47,994 nt of DNA, from NCBI GenBank assembly GCA_009844885.1, contig VYAQ01000095.1, positions 1 to 47,994 of the forward strand, in the 5' to 3' direction. Shown here one piece after another: positions 1 through 8,519 of the stretch (its first letter is position 1; every line of letters begins with the position of its first letter). Below the pieces are notes generated by a model. That model was not told where the DNA came from. It was given only the letters and a program-made list of their open reading frames with translations, and made no database searches. This DNA comes from Gemmatimonadota bacterium (GTDB lineage Bacteria; Gemmatimonadota; Gemmatimonadetes; Longimicrobiales; Gaopeijiaceae). The translations under genes were made by a program, and so were the position numbers.

Positions 1-711
1 GTTCTCACCGGTGTGACCGTCGATTCCGCGGGGGCCGTTTCGCTCCGCGACGTCGATCTGACCGTGCGGCGCGGCGAGATCCTGGGCATCGCCGGGGTCG
101 ATGGGAACGGACAGCGGGCGCTGGCGGCGGTGCTGGCCGGGATGGTCAGGCCGGATTCGGGCACGGCGGTGCTGCCGCGAGAGGTCGGGTGGATTCCGCA
201 GGACCGGGGCGAGGAGGGGCTTGTGAAGCGTTTCACAATCACGGAGAACGTGGCGCTGGCCCTCCATGCAAAGGAGGCCTGCCGCAGGGGCCCCTGGCTT
301 GATTGGGCCGGGATCGGCGACACGTCCGCGGCGCTCGTGGACGAGATGGACGTACGGGCGGGATCGCCGGACGCACGGGCGCGCACCCTGTCGGGAGGCA
401 ATCAGCAGAAGGTCGTGGCGGGACGGGAGTTTCTGCGCGCCGGGGAGCTCCTGGTCGCCGAATCGCCGACCCGAGGCCTCGATGTGAAGGCGACGCGGGC
501 GGTCCGGGCGCGCCTCGCGGATCTGGTGCGTGTCGGCGACAGGCCCCCCGGTGTTGTGCTGATTTCGGCCGATCTCGACGAAGTGCTGGAGCTCGCGGAC
601 CGGATCGCCGTGATGGTGCGCGGGCGGCTGATTCCCGTGCCGCCGGAAGATCGTGACGCGACCGCGATCGGCGCGCTGATGCTGAGCGCGCGCACGGAGT
701 CCGCCCCGTGA
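1..711 (+). CDS. ABC transporter ATPase, second nucleotide-binding domain (5'-truncated), nucleoside/sugar-type importer
   Basis: Only the C-terminal ATPase domain is in the window; the frame is open from base 1, so the gene starts upstream. The Walker A region reads GVDGNGQ, the degenerate form usual in the second domain of sugar/nucleoside (NupO/RbsA-like) double ATPases. It is followed by signature LSGGNQQK and the Walker B-like LLVAESPTRGLD. It would energise import through the two permeases that follow. The stop codon overlaps the GTG of the next gene by 4 bp (GTGA), indicating coupled translation. The BMP-type binding protein expected for this family is not visible and probably lies upstream. 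Family assignment is strong; the substrate (nucleosides versus sugars) is inference from the permease pair. Confidence 0.9.
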   Translation, partial: VLTGVTVDSAGAVSLRDVDLTVRRGEILGIAGVDGNGQRALAAVLAGMVRPDSGTAVLPREVGWIPQDRGEEGLVKRFTITENVALALHAKEACRRGPWLDWAGIGDTSAALVDEMDVRAGSPDARARTLSGGNQQKVVAGREFLRAGELLVAESPTRGLDVKATRAVRARLADLVRVGDRPPGVVLISADLDEVLELADRIAVMVRGRLIPVPPEDRDATAIGALMLSARTESAP

Positions 712-1775
712 GGGCATTGCGCGCCACCCCCACGCGGCTTCGGCCCGGACTCGTGGCCACCCTCACCGCGACGGCCGCGGTCCTCGCCACCCTCGCCGTC
801 GCGGCCGTGCTCCTCGCGCTCGGCGGGCACTCACCCGCCGAAGCCTTCGCCGCCCTCGCCCGGGGCGCTTTTGGCTCATGGGACCGTTTCGTCTCGTTCA
901 CGCTGGTGCGGGCCACGCCCCTGCTCCTCACCGGCCTGGCCGTCGCCTTCGCCTTTCGCGCCCGCGTATGGAACATCGGCGCCGAGGGACAGTTGCACGC
1001 GGGCGCGCTTGCCGGCGTGGCCGTCGCCCTCGCGCTCCCCGGTGCGGGTGCGGTCCTTGTCCTCCCCGTCACCCTCCTCGCGGCCGCGGCCGCTGGCGCG
1101 CTGTGGGCGTCCGTCCCGGCGGCGATGAAGACGGGAATGGGCGTGGGCGAGGTGATCACCACCCTGCTCATGAACTTCGTGGCCATGTTTCTTGCGCAGT
1201 TCCTGGTCCAGGGCCCCCTGCGCGAGTCGCGGGGCGTGTTCAACCAGACCGACGAGATCCCCGCGGCCGCGCATCTGCCCGCCGTTCTCCCCGACACGTG
1301 GCTGCACGCGGGATTCCTGCTCGGCATCCTGATCGCGGTGGCGCTCTGGCTCTACCTGACCCGCACCCCGGGCGGCTTCCGCATCCGCGCCGCCGGCGCC
1401 TCGGTACGCGCCGCCGAGGTGAGCGGACGGTTCAGCGTGACCCCGGTGATCTGGCTGTCCTTCCTGGCGTCGGGCGCGATCGCGGGGCTGGCGGGCTGGA
1501 TCCAGATCGCGGGCGTCACGCACCGCATGTACGAGGGGCTTTCGCCCGGGTGGGGCTACACGGCGATCGCGGTGGCGCTCCTCGCGCGGCTGCACCCGCT
1601 TGCGGTCGTGGTCACCGCCATCGTCTTCGGGGCCCTGAGCGCGGGGGGCGGGGCCATGCAGCGTGAGGCGGGGGTGCCGGAAGTATGGGTCCGCGGGATC
1701 GAGGCGCTGGTGATACTGGCCGTGCTCACCGCAGACCGAATCGTCCAGGGAATGGCGCGGAGGGCGGCCCAGTGA
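708..1775 (+). CDS. ABC transporter permease, nucleoside-type (NupP/BPD_transp_2 family)
   Basis: A 355-residue hydrophobic protein with an N-terminal membrane anchor and roughly eight to ten predicted membrane segments. The conserved family region around GMGVGEVITTLLMNF matches the NupP/YufP-like permeases that pair with BMP-binding-protein importers. GTG start inside the stop of the ATPase gene (GTGA overlap); its own stop overlaps the next permease start in the same way. It forms one half of the inner-membrane channel. Confidence 0.9.
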   Translation: MRALRATPTRLRPGLVATLTATAAVLATLAVAAVLLALGGHSPAEAFAALARGAFGSWDRFVSFTLVRATPLLLTGLAVAFAFRARVWNIGAEGQLHAGALAGVAVALALPGAGAVLVLPVTLLAAAAAGALWASVPAAMKTGMGVGEVITTLLMNFVAMFLAQFLVQGPLRESRGVFNQTDEIPAAAHLPAVLPDTWLHAGFLLGILIAVALWLYLTRTPGGFRIRAAGASVRAAEVSGRFSVTPVIWLSFLASGAIAGLAGWIQIAGVTHRMYEGLSPGWGYTAIAVALLARLHPLAVVVTAIVFGALSAGGGAMQREAGVPEVWVRGIEALVILAVLTADRIVQGMARRAAQ

Positions 1776-2692
1776 CAGACCTCGCCGCCCTCTCATCCTT
1801 CCTCGTCTCCGCTGTGGGACTGGCGGTGCCGCTCGCGCTGGCGGCGCTCGGCGAAACGGTGTCGGAGAGATCCGGCGTCATCAACATCGGGCTCGAGGGT
1901 TCGGTGATCTGGGGGGCGCTCGGCGGGGCCCTCGGGGCACTGGCGATGGGACCGTACTGGGGACTCGCGGCGGGCGCGCTCGCGGGCGGACTGGCCGCGC
2001 TGGTATTCGCCGGCTTCGCGGTGCGGCTGGGCACGGATCAGATCATCACCGGGACGGCGGTCACCATCGGAAGCCTCGGCTTCACGGGAGCGGTCTTCCA
2101 GAGCCGTTTCGGGGCGACCGGGTTGGCGCTGGAGCTGCCAACCGTGCCGGTGTGGGAAGTCCCGCTGCTGTCGCGGATCCCGGTGCTGGGGCCGGCGTTT
2201 TTCGATCAGGCGGTCACGGCGTACCTGGCCTACGCGATGGTGCCGCTTCTGGGATGGTTCCTCTTCCGGACTCGCTGGGGTCTGGCGTTGCGGGCAGCGG
2301 GGGAATCGCCGGAGGCCGCGCACGCTGCCGGCGTTCCGGTGGTGGGGACGCGAATGCTGGCGGCCGTTTTCGGGGGACTGATGGCGGGGCTGGCGGGCGC
2401 GCACCTGAGCCTGGTGCACACCGGGACCTTTGCCGAGAACATGTCCGCCGGGAAGGGGTTTATCGCGATCGCGGTCGTGGTGCTGGGGCGGTGGCAACCC
2501 TGGGGAGTCTTCGCGGCGGCCCTCTTCTTCGGCGGAGCGGAGGCGCTGCAGTTCACGCTGCAGGCCCTCGACGCGGATCTGCCTTACCCGCTTTTCCTGG
2601 CCTTGCCCTATGTTCTGAGCCTGGCAGCGCTGGCCGGATGGTTCGGCCGATCTCGCGCGCCGGAGGGCCTGGCGCTGCCGTGGCCGCGCTAA
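1772..2692 (+). CDS. ABC transporter permease, nucleoside-type (NupQ family)
   Basis: A 306-residue membrane protein. The N-terminal ERSGVINIGLEG segment is the hallmark of the second permease (NupQ/YufQ type), and EAAHAAGVPV is the usual cytoplasmic coupling region. The GTG at 1772 overlaps the stop of the preceding gene by 4 bp and gives the expected length; an upstream in-frame extension would add a proline/arginine-rich stretch with no membrane character. Last gene of the importer operon; 60 bp of less GC-rich DNA follow. Confidence 0.9.
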   Translation: MTDLAALSSFLVSAVGLAVPLALAALGETVSERSGVINIGLEGSVIWGALGGALGALAMGPYWGLAAGALAGGLAALVFAGFAVRLGTDQIITGTAVTIGSLGFTGAVFQSRFGATGLALELPTVPVWEVPLLSRIPVLGPAFFDQAVTAYLAYAMVPLLGWFLFRTRWGLALRAAGESPEAAHAAGVPVVGTRMLAAVFGGLMAGLAGAHLSLVHTGTFAENMSAGKGFIAIAVVVLGRWQPWGVFAAALFFGGAEALQFTLQALDADLPYPLFLALPYVLSLAALAGWFGRSRAPEGLALPWPR

Positions 2693-2752
2693 GGCGCGTC
2701 ACTAAACAAAAATGGAAAGCGTGGTTTACCGAATATGTCAACTTTAGTATAC

Positions 2753-3553
2753 ATGCGACTTCGGTGTGGGCGCGCCCTGCTGGTCCTGGCGGGCCTGTGG
2801 CTGCTGGCGGCGCCGGACACCGGCCAGGGCCAGTCGCTGGTCGCGGACCGTCCCGACTTCACGGAGGCAACCAGCACGGTCGGGCTCGGTGGCTTCCAGC
2901 TGGAGCTCGGCTATACGCTTGGGCTCGACACCAACGGCGAATTCACCACGCGGGTCCACAGCTATGGCGAACCCCTGCTGCGGGTGGGGGTGTTCGTCGA
3001 ACGCCTGGAGCTTCGGGTGGGGACGACTGCCGTGACGCAGGTCGCCGAGGCATCGCCCACGGGCGTTGTCACCTCCGGCCTGGAGGACCTTTACGTGGGT
3101 GCCAAGATCGCGCTCTCCGGGCAGCGCGGCGTCCTCCCCGCGACCGCGATCCTGCCGCAGATGACGGTCGCCACCGGCACAGGCGGGTTTTCGGCCGGCC
3201 GGACGCTTCCGGGGTTCAACTTTCTGTACAGCTGGGATCTGAACGAGACGTTGTCGCTGGCCGGCAGCACGCAGGTGAACGCCGCCGTCGGGGACATGGA
3301 CGAGAACTACAGCGAGTGGGCCCAGTCGTTGTCGTGGGGCATCGCGACGGGCCAGCGCAGCGGCGTCTACGCCGAGTGGTACGCCTTCGTCCCGGCGGGG
3401 CTGGCCGGCGGGCGCGCCGAGCACTACCTCAACAGCGGGCTCACCTGGCTCGCCAACGACGACCTGCAGTGGGATGTCCGCATCGGTTTCGGCCTGAACG
3501 ACGGCGCCGAGGACATGTATGTGGGCGCCGGGGTGGTGATGCGGGTGCGTTGA
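2753..3553 (+). CDS. exported beta-barrel-like protein (transporter/phenol_MetA_deg-type outer membrane protein)
   Basis: The protein opens with a basic n-region (MRLRCGR), a hydrophobic core and a plausible signal peptidase site near GQGQ. The rest is rich in alternating aromatic/polar strands (for example LVADRPDFTEATSTVG, then LELGYTLGLD), ending in VVMRVR. The early DRPDFTEA motif is common in the 'transporter'/MetA-pathway phenol degradation outer-membrane family (PF13557). The ATG at 2753 gives the cleanest signal peptide; an in-frame ATG at 2735 adds six residues. The 60 bp upstream are locally AT-rich (GAATATGTCAACTTTAGTATAC) and probably hold the promoter, but no clear Shine-Dalgarno site is visible. 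Function unknown. Confidence 0.7.
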   Translation: MRLRCGRALLVLAGLWLLAAPDTGQGQSLVADRPDFTEATSTVGLGGFQLELGYTLGLDTNGEFTTRVHSYGEPLLRVGVFVERLELRVGTTAVTQVAEASPTGVVTSGLEDLYVGAKIALSGQRGVLPATAILPQMTVATGTGGFSAGRTLPGFNFLYSWDLNETLSLAGSTQVNAAVGDMDENYSEWAQSLSWGIATGQRSGVYAEWYAFVPAGLAGGRAEHYLNSGLTWLANDDLQWDVRIGFGLNDGAEDMYVGAGVVMRVR

Positions 3554-3558
3554 CGGCA

Positions 3559-3576
3559 GTAGCTACATGTAGCTAC
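3559..3576. promoter_or_regulatory. 18-bp perfect palindrome, probable toxin-antitoxin operator
   Basis: GTAGCTACATGTAGCTAC is its own reverse complement and lies 9 bp before the antitoxin ATG. Phd/YefM antitoxins typically bind such palindromes to autorepress their operon. A TTGACG that could act as a -35 element sits at 3550-3555, so the palindrome would overlap the promoter. Confidence 0.65.
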
Positions 3577-3585
3577 GTTGACGTC

Positions 3586-3879
3586 ATGCGATCCATCGGA
3601 ATCAGGGCGTTGAACAGCAAGCTCAGCGAGTATGTGCGGCTGGCGGCCGGTGGCGAGACCGTTCTGGTCACCGACCGGGGGCGCGTCGTAGCCGAAATCG
3701 GCCCCCCGCGAGAGACGAGGAGTTCCGTTCTGGCGGACGCCATGCTAGCCGATGCGGTGCGGAAAGGCTGGTTGACGCCGGCACTCTCTCCGGGATCCGA
3801 GCCCTCCCGTGGCGGGCCCCCGGAGGCCCCGCTATCGGTGTTGCTCGCTGAACTGAAGGGCGACAGAAGCGACCGTTGA
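3586..3879 (+). CDS. Phd/YefM-family antitoxin
   Basis: A 97-residue protein. The N-terminal half, MRSIGIRALNSKLSEYVRLA, followed by GETVLVTDRGRVVAEI, is the typical Phd/YefM DNA-binding fold (PF02604). The C-terminal half (SPGSEPSRGGPPEAPLSVLLAELKGD) is proline-rich and then helical, as expected for a toxin-neutralising tail. The open frame extends far upstream, but the ATG at 3586, just after the palindromic operator, fits the family start. The stop overlaps the toxin's TTG start. Confidence 0.88.
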   Translation: MRSIGIRALNSKLSEYVRLAAGGETVLVTDRGRVVAEIGPPRETRSSVLADAMLADAVRKGWLTPALSPGSEPSRGGPPEAPLSVLLAELKGDRSDR

Positions 3880-4265
3880 TCTACGTCGACACCTCGGTCG
3901 TCCTGGCCCACCTGTTCGCGGAAGACCGGCGACCCCCAGCTTCATTCTGGACTGAAACCCTTGTTTCGAGCCGTCTGCTCGAGTACGAGATGTGGACGCG
4001 CCTGCACGCCCGAGAGGCGACGGCAGCGCGCGTCGAGGCCGCGCAGGAGGTGATCGCTCGGATCTCGCTGCTGGAGCTCGCGCCACCTGTTCTGGCCCGC
4101 GCCATCGACCCGTTCCCGATACCGGTACGCACGCTCGACGCGCTACACCTGGCGTCATGCCAATTCCTCCTGGACCGGGGGCACCGCGTTGAACTCGCCA
4201 GCTACGACCATCGAATGGCGAACAGCGGCCGCGCCCTCGGCATTCCATTGCGGGCCCTGCCCTGA
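3876..4265 (+). CDS. PIN-domain ribonuclease toxin, VapC-like
   Basis: A 129-residue PIN domain. The acidic residues of the active site are visible: Asp5 (YVDTS), Glu36 (LLEYE), Asp88 (TLDALHLA) and Asp111 (ASYDHRM). VapC toxins cleave RNA, often tRNA or rRNA, in a Mg-dependent manner and are held inactive by the co-expressed antitoxin. The start is a TTG overlapping the antitoxin TGA (TTGA), so translation is coupled. Here VapC is paired with a Phd-type antitoxin instead of a VapB AbrB/RHH type, a common mix. Confidence 0.88.
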   Translation: MIYVDTSVVLAHLFAEDRRPPASFWTETLVSSRLLEYEMWTRLHAREATAARVEAAQEVIARISLLELAPPVLARAIDPFPIPVRTLDALHLASCQFLLDRGHRVELASYDHRMANSGRALGIPLRALP

Positions 4266-4274
4266 ACATCGGAA

Positions 4275-5108
4275 ATGCAAGCACTCCTGAAACGCTTCGC
4301 AGGCCGCCTCGCCCTCACGGTCGCGCTGGTCGTTCTCGAGGCCGCGGGGTGGGTCCTGTTCCCGCTCGTCATTGGGCGGGCCATCGACAGTGTTCTCGCC
4401 GATTCGACCCGCGGCCTCTACGAGTTCGCCGTGCTCGGCATTGTCACCATGGGGATCGCGGTCGGGCGCCGACTGCTGGACAGCCGGGCGTATGGGCGGA
4501 TCTACATCACCCTGGGCGAGGAAATGGCTGCATCGGCGGCCGCGAGCAGCACGTCCACGCGCACGGCGCGCCTCGGGATGCTCAAGGAGATCGTCGAGTT
4601 CTTCGAGAATTCCCTTCCTCAGCTCATCAACAGCGTGATCGGGCTCGGGGGCACGGTGTTGATCCTGGCCGCGCTGAACCTGCCGGTTTTCCTGGGGTGT
4701 CTCGGCGTGGCGCTCGGCACCGTGGCGCTCTACGCCCTGACAGGGGGCCTGACGATGCGCTACAACCAGGGTCTCAACGACGAACACGAGCGGCAGGTCG
4801 ATGCCGTCGACAGCGGCGATCCCGCCCGACTCGCCCGGCACCTTCGCGCCATGATGCGCTGGAACATCCGCCTCTCGGACCTCGAAGCGGCCAACTTCGG
4901 GATCAACTGGGTCCTGATGATCGCCCTGCTCGTCTTCGCGGTAAGCGCGGCCACGACCGAGACGGCGGAGTACGGGACGGTCTTCGCAGTCGTCATGTAC
5001 GTCTTCCAGTTCGTCGAATCGATGCTGATGCTGCCGTTCTTCTACCAGGAGTGGTTGCGTCTGCGCGAGATCTCGGGGAGGCTGGCCGCGGCGGAGGCGG
5101 AGGGCTAG
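4275..5108 (+). CDS. ABC transporter six-transmembrane domain protein lacking an ATPase domain
   Basis: A 277-residue protein with six likely membrane segments and the exporter-like coupling region around LGMLKEIVEFFEN. No Walker A, signature or Walker B motif is present and no ATPase gene is adjacent. It resembles the stand-alone 'ABC transporter six-TM' family (PF13748). Its 3' end overlaps the convergent gene at 5105 by 4 bp. The role is unknown; it may use an ATPase encoded elsewhere or have a non-transport function. Confidence 0.75.
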   Translation: MQALLKRFAGRLALTVALVVLEAAGWVLFPLVIGRAIDSVLADSTRGLYEFAVLGIVTMGIAVGRRLLDSRAYGRIYITLGEEMAASAAASSTSTRTARLGMLKEIVEFFENSLPQLINSVIGLGGTVLILAALNLPVFLGCLGVALGTVALYALTGGLTMRYNQGLNDEHERQVDAVDSGDPARLARHLRAMMRWNIRLSDLEAANFGINWVLMIALLVFAVSAATTETAEYGTVFAVVMYVFQFVESMLMLPFFYQEWLRLREISGRLAAAEAEG

Positions 5109-5650
5109 CGACTCTGACGGCGAAGCGCCGCACGGGCGTGCCGGACCCGCACCTTCACCGCCGCCGTCTCGGTTCTCTCCGCCCGGCGGAGCAGGCCTTC
5201 GATTTCGGCCCGCAACGCCGCATTCCGCACCGCCAGAAGCCCGAGGCCGTTGTACGCCCACGCTCGTACGAACACGCGGTCGGATTCGATCAGGCGCAGC
5301 AGTGCGCGGTGGAGCGTCCCTTCCTCGCCGGCGGGAAGGTCGGCCGCGAGGTCCATGTGCGGCAGGGTCTGCAGCAGGTGAAGGAGGGCGTCGGAAGCGA
5401 GCGGGCGACGCAATAGCCGCAGCAGCGCCACGGCCTCCCCGTCTCGCGGCGCCACACCCCGCTCGGCAAGGTACTTGAGCACCCAGGTCGCGCCTGTCTG
5501 GAGAGCCGTCTCTTCGGAGGCGGCGAGTGCGACGAGGTGGCCGATCGAGCCATTCCCGCGCCCCGGTCGCTCCAAGAGCGCTTCCGCGACCTCGCGAAAC
5601 GGCGCGACCCGCTTCCCGTCGTAACTGTGCAAGATCGCGGCGATATCCAT
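5105..5650 (-). CDS. HEAT-repeat-like helical protein
   Basis: A 181-residue, all-helical, leucine/alanine-rich protein with repeated helical pairs typical of HEAT/PBS-lyase-like scaffolds (for example LLRLLRRPLASDALLHLLQTLP, then LIESDRVFVRAWAYNGLGLLAV). No catalytic motif, signal peptide or membrane segment. Its ATG lies in a CCATGG shared with the divergent deacetylase reading frame, so the two 5' regions overlap. Probably a cytoplasmic protein-interaction module; a true function cannot be assigned. Confidence 0.7.
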   Translation of the reverse strand: MDIAAILHSYDGKRVAPFREVAEALLERPGRGNGSIGHLVALAASEETALQTGATWVLKYLAERGVAPRDGEAVALLRLLRRPLASDALLHLLQTLPHMDLAADLPAGEEGTLHRALLRLIESDRVFVRAWAYNGLGLLAVRNAALRAEIEGLLRRAERTETAAVKVRVRHARAALRRQSR

Positions 5651-5672
5651 GGCGGATAGTTACCTTCCCGGG

Positions 5673-8465
5673 ATGAAACTCGGCAAGATTGCAATGACGA
5701 CGCCGGCGCCAGCGATCGCGCTGCTCGCGCTCGCAACCGCTTTCCCGGCACCCGGCCCACATGGCCCCGGCCAGCTCTCCGCGCAGGCCGCCACGGCAAG
5801 CCTTTCCGGCGGGCAAGACCATGGCTTGGTGGGCACCGCGCTACGCCTGCGCCAGCTCGACGGCGTCAAACGCGTGCTGATGATCGCCGCCCACCCCGAC
5901 GACGAGGACACCAGTCTGCTCGCCACCCTCGCCCGCGGCATGGGGGCCGAGACCGCATACCTGTCCCTCAGCCGTGGTGAAGGCGGCCAGAACCTTATCG
6001 GGCACCGGCTGCACGAGGGTCTCGGCGTGATCCGTACCGGCGAGCTGCTGGCCGCCCGCGCTCTCGACGGCGGCGGGCAATACTTCACGCGCGCCTTCGA
6101 CTTCGGGTACTCCAAGACCATCGACGAGGCGCTCCGCTTCTGGCCGCTCGACGAGGTGCTGCGCGATGTCGTATTCGTGGTGCGCAAGTTCCGGCCGCAT
6201 GTGATCGTGTCGGTCTTCTCGGGTACGCCCCGGGACGGCCATGGCCAGCATCAGATCGCGGGCGTGGCGGCGCGCGAGGCCTTCGCGGCGGCCGGCGACC
6301 CGGATCGCTACCCCGAACTCGCCGCGCACGGTGTTACCCCCTGGCAGCCCGCCAAGCTGTACCGGTCCACGCGGTTCTCTCCCATCGATGCGACCCTCAG
6401 CGTGCCGACGGGCGGCTTCGATCCCGTGCTGGGGCGGTCGCACTTCCAACTGGCAATGGAAAGCCGCAGCCAGCACCAATCCCAGGACATGGGGTCGGGC
6501 CAGTCAATGGGCCCGCGGGCAACCTGGCTGCGCCTGGAGGAGGCAGCGACGGAAGGGCTGGAGGGGACGGAGGACGACGGCATCTTTGCGGGCGTCGACA
6601 CCACGCTCATCGGGCAACTGGGCGCACCGTTGCCTGCGGGATGGCCGCCGGACACCGAGCTGCGCCTGGACCGGTACCGTGGCGCGCTTGCGGACGCGGC
6701 GCGCGGCCTCTCGGCGGTGCGGACGGACGGGGCCGTAGCAGGGCTGGCGGAAGCGGCTGCGATTCTCGACGGCCTTGTCGCCGAGAGCCCGGACGGCGAG
6801 GGGCGCCGCGTGCTGGAGCGGCGGCTGGCGCAGGTGACCGAGACGCTGCTCGCGGCGGCGGGGATTGTGATCGACGTGCGTGTCGGGCGGGCCCTGCTGA
6901 CGCCCGGCGAGTCCGTCGGCGTGGACGTGAACGTGTGGAACGGGGGCGGCCTCGAGCTGTACGGCGTTGCACCCGATCTGCTGCTGCCCTCCGGATGGGA
7001 CGCGGCTCCCACCGAGGAATCGACGGTCGGTCGGTCGCGTTCGTTCTTCTTCCGGTCGCCGGTGGCCGAAACGCCCGCGGACGGTCGCCTCGACCCGGGA
7101 GAGATCGGGCGCTGGAGCTGGCGGGTCGCGGTTCCGCCGGACGCGCGGGTGTCGGCACCCTGGTACCTGGAAGAGGAGCGCACCGGCGCGATGTACAGCT
7201 GGCCGGACGACGCCGGACTGTGGGCGCGGCCCCTCGCTCCCGCCCCGGTGCAGGCCCGTGTGGCCATGGCGCTGTCCCAGGCGACCGCAACCGCAACCCT
7301 GGCCGTCGAGCGCGAAGGCTGGTACGTGGGCGTCGACGGGGCCACGGGCGAATACCGGGAGCGGGTGCTGGTCTTGCCCGCGATCGACGTGGCCGTGAAT
7401 CCCCCGTCCATGGCGTGGCCCGTTGGGGCGACCGGCGTGCGCGAGGTCGGGGTGGTCCTCACCAACACCTCGGCCACCGCACGCTCGGGGACCGTGCGTC
7501 TGGAGGCGCCGGACGGGTGGGTGGTCGCTCCCGCCGGGGTACCGTTCTCACTCGGGCCGGACGGCGCCAGCGCATCGGTCGCTTTTGAGGTTGCACCGAG
7601 CAATGACACAATCGTGGGAGATTTTGTCTTTCGGGCAGTCGCGAACGAGCATGCAGAGGGTTCGGGGGTTGGTAATGAGCCACGGCGGGACATAATCGCC
7701 GGTGATTTTGTCACAACTTCCGACATCATCGATCACCCGCACATACCGCGCAGCGCGCTCGTGCGGGAAGCTACGGTTCGGGTCTCGGCCTTTCCCGTGG
7801 TCGCCGACACAGAGTTGCGCGTGGGCTACGTCATGGGATCCGGCGACGGCGGCCCCGACGCGCTCCGCCAGATCGGAATGGAGGTCGAGGAACTCGGCGA
7901 AGCGGAATTGAACCGGGGCGACTTCTCCCGCTTCGACGTGCTGGTGCTCGGAGTGCGGGCCTACGAGACCCGGCCCGACCTCGCGGCCGCCAACGAGGCG
8001 GTTCTCGACTTCGCGCGCGACGGCGGCACGGTGATCGTGCAGTACAACAGATACGAGTTCCCCGCGAGCGGACTTGCGCCCTACCCCGTCACGATAAACA
8101 GGCCGCACGACCGTGTGACGGACGAGACCGCGCCGGTCACGATCCTGGCGCCCGCGTCCCCCGTTTTCTCGGCGCCGAACCCGATCGGCCCCGCCGACTT
8201 CGAGGGATGGGTGCAGGAGCGGGGCCTCTACTTCCTGGGCGAGTGGGACGAGCGCTACACGCCCGTCATGGAGATGGCCGACCCGGGCGAGGATCCGAAA
8301 CGGGGCGGCCTGTTGGTGGCCGAGGTGGGTGAGGGGCTGTACGTCTACACCGGGCTGGCCTTCTTCCGCCAGTTCCCCGCGGGCGTCCCGGGCGCGTACC
8401 GCCTCTTCGCCAACCTGGTGTCGATGCGGGCGGAGGACTGGCGGCGGGCGAAGCCGGTGAGCTGA
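5673..8465 (+). CDS. large exported PIG-L (LmbE-like) family deacetylase
   Basis: About 930 residues. After a signal peptide (MKLGKIAM, then a hydrophobic core to LSAQA) the PIG-L domain begins: VLMIAAHPDDEDTSLLA carries the zinc-binding AHPDDE motif, and GTPRDGHGQHQIAG supplies the distal histidines. These enzymes remove N-acetyl groups from GlcNAc-type substrates. The middle and C-terminal thirds hold beta-sandwich and NEW1/Ig-like segments (IIDHPHIP), and the end (LVLGVRAYETRPDL, FARDGGTVIVQYN) looks like a GATase/ThuA-like alpha-beta domain. This architecture is typical of large PIG-L proteins of Bacteroidota/Gemmatimonadota. An upstream in-frame ATG at 5649 is also possible; 5673 gives a better signal peptide. 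Confidence 0.88.
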   Translation: MKLGKIAMTTPAPAIALLALATAFPAPGPHGPGQLSAQAATASLSGGQDHGLVGTALRLRQLDGVKRVLMIAAHPDDEDTSLLATLARGMGAETAYLSLSRGEGGQNLIGHRLHEGLGVIRTGELLAARALDGGGQYFTRAFDFGYSKTIDEALRFWPLDEVLRDVVFVVRKFRPHVIVSVFSGTPRDGHGQHQIAGVAAREAFAAAGDPDRYPELAAHGVTPWQPAKLYRSTRFSPIDATLSVPTGGFDPVLGRSHFQLAMESRSQHQSQDMGSGQSMGPRATWLRLEEAATEGLEGTEDDGIFAGVDTTLIGQLGAPLPAGWPPDTELRLDRYRGALADAARGLSAVRTDGAVAGLAEAAAILDGLVAESPDGEGRRVLERRLAQVTETLLAAAGIVIDVRVGRALLTPGESVGVDVNVWNGGGLELYGVAPDLLLPSGWDAAPTEESTVGRSRSFFFRSPVAETPADGRLDPGEIGRWSWRVAVPPDARVSAPWYLEEERTGAMYSWPDDAGLWARPLAPAPVQARVAMALSQATATATLAVEREGWYVGVDGATGEYRERVLVLPAIDVAVNPPSMAWPVGATGVREVGVVLTNTSATARSGTVRLEAPDGWVVAPAGVPFSLGPDGASASVAFEVAPSNDTIVGDFVFRAVANEHAEGSGVGNEPRRDIIAGDFVTTSDIIDHPHIPRSALVREATVRVSAFPVVADTELRVGYVMGSGDGGPDALRQIGMEVEELGEAELNRGDFSRFDVLVLGVRAYETRPDLAAANEAVLDFARDGGTVIVQYNRYEFPASGLAPYPVTINRPHDRVTDETAPVTILAPASPVFSAPNPIGPADFEGWVQERGLYFLGEWDERYTPVMEMADPGEDPKRGGLLVAEVGEGLYVYTGLAFFRQFPAGVPGAYRLFANLVSMRAEDWRRAKPVS

Positions 8466-8519
8466 CGGGCTGGAGGCCCCGGCCGGCTGGAGCACGGTGG
8501 GGACAGCCGGCGATCGTCC

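Noticed and set aside
239-1327. Long antisense open frames over the ABC transporter, and similar frames throughout
   Set aside because: Arg/Pro/Ala-rich shadow frames typical of high-GC coding DNA; the sense frames carry clear family motifs.
2152-3879. A single 575-residue reading frame across the permease, barrel and antitoxin genes
   Set aside because: Only its last 97 codons look like protein (Phd antitoxin); the rest is a shadow of genes in other frames.
7590-7740. Possible foreign insertion inside the PIG-L gene (locally lower GC)
   Set aside because: The frame stays open and the following DHPHIP segment matches the normal family continuation, so it is part of the protein.
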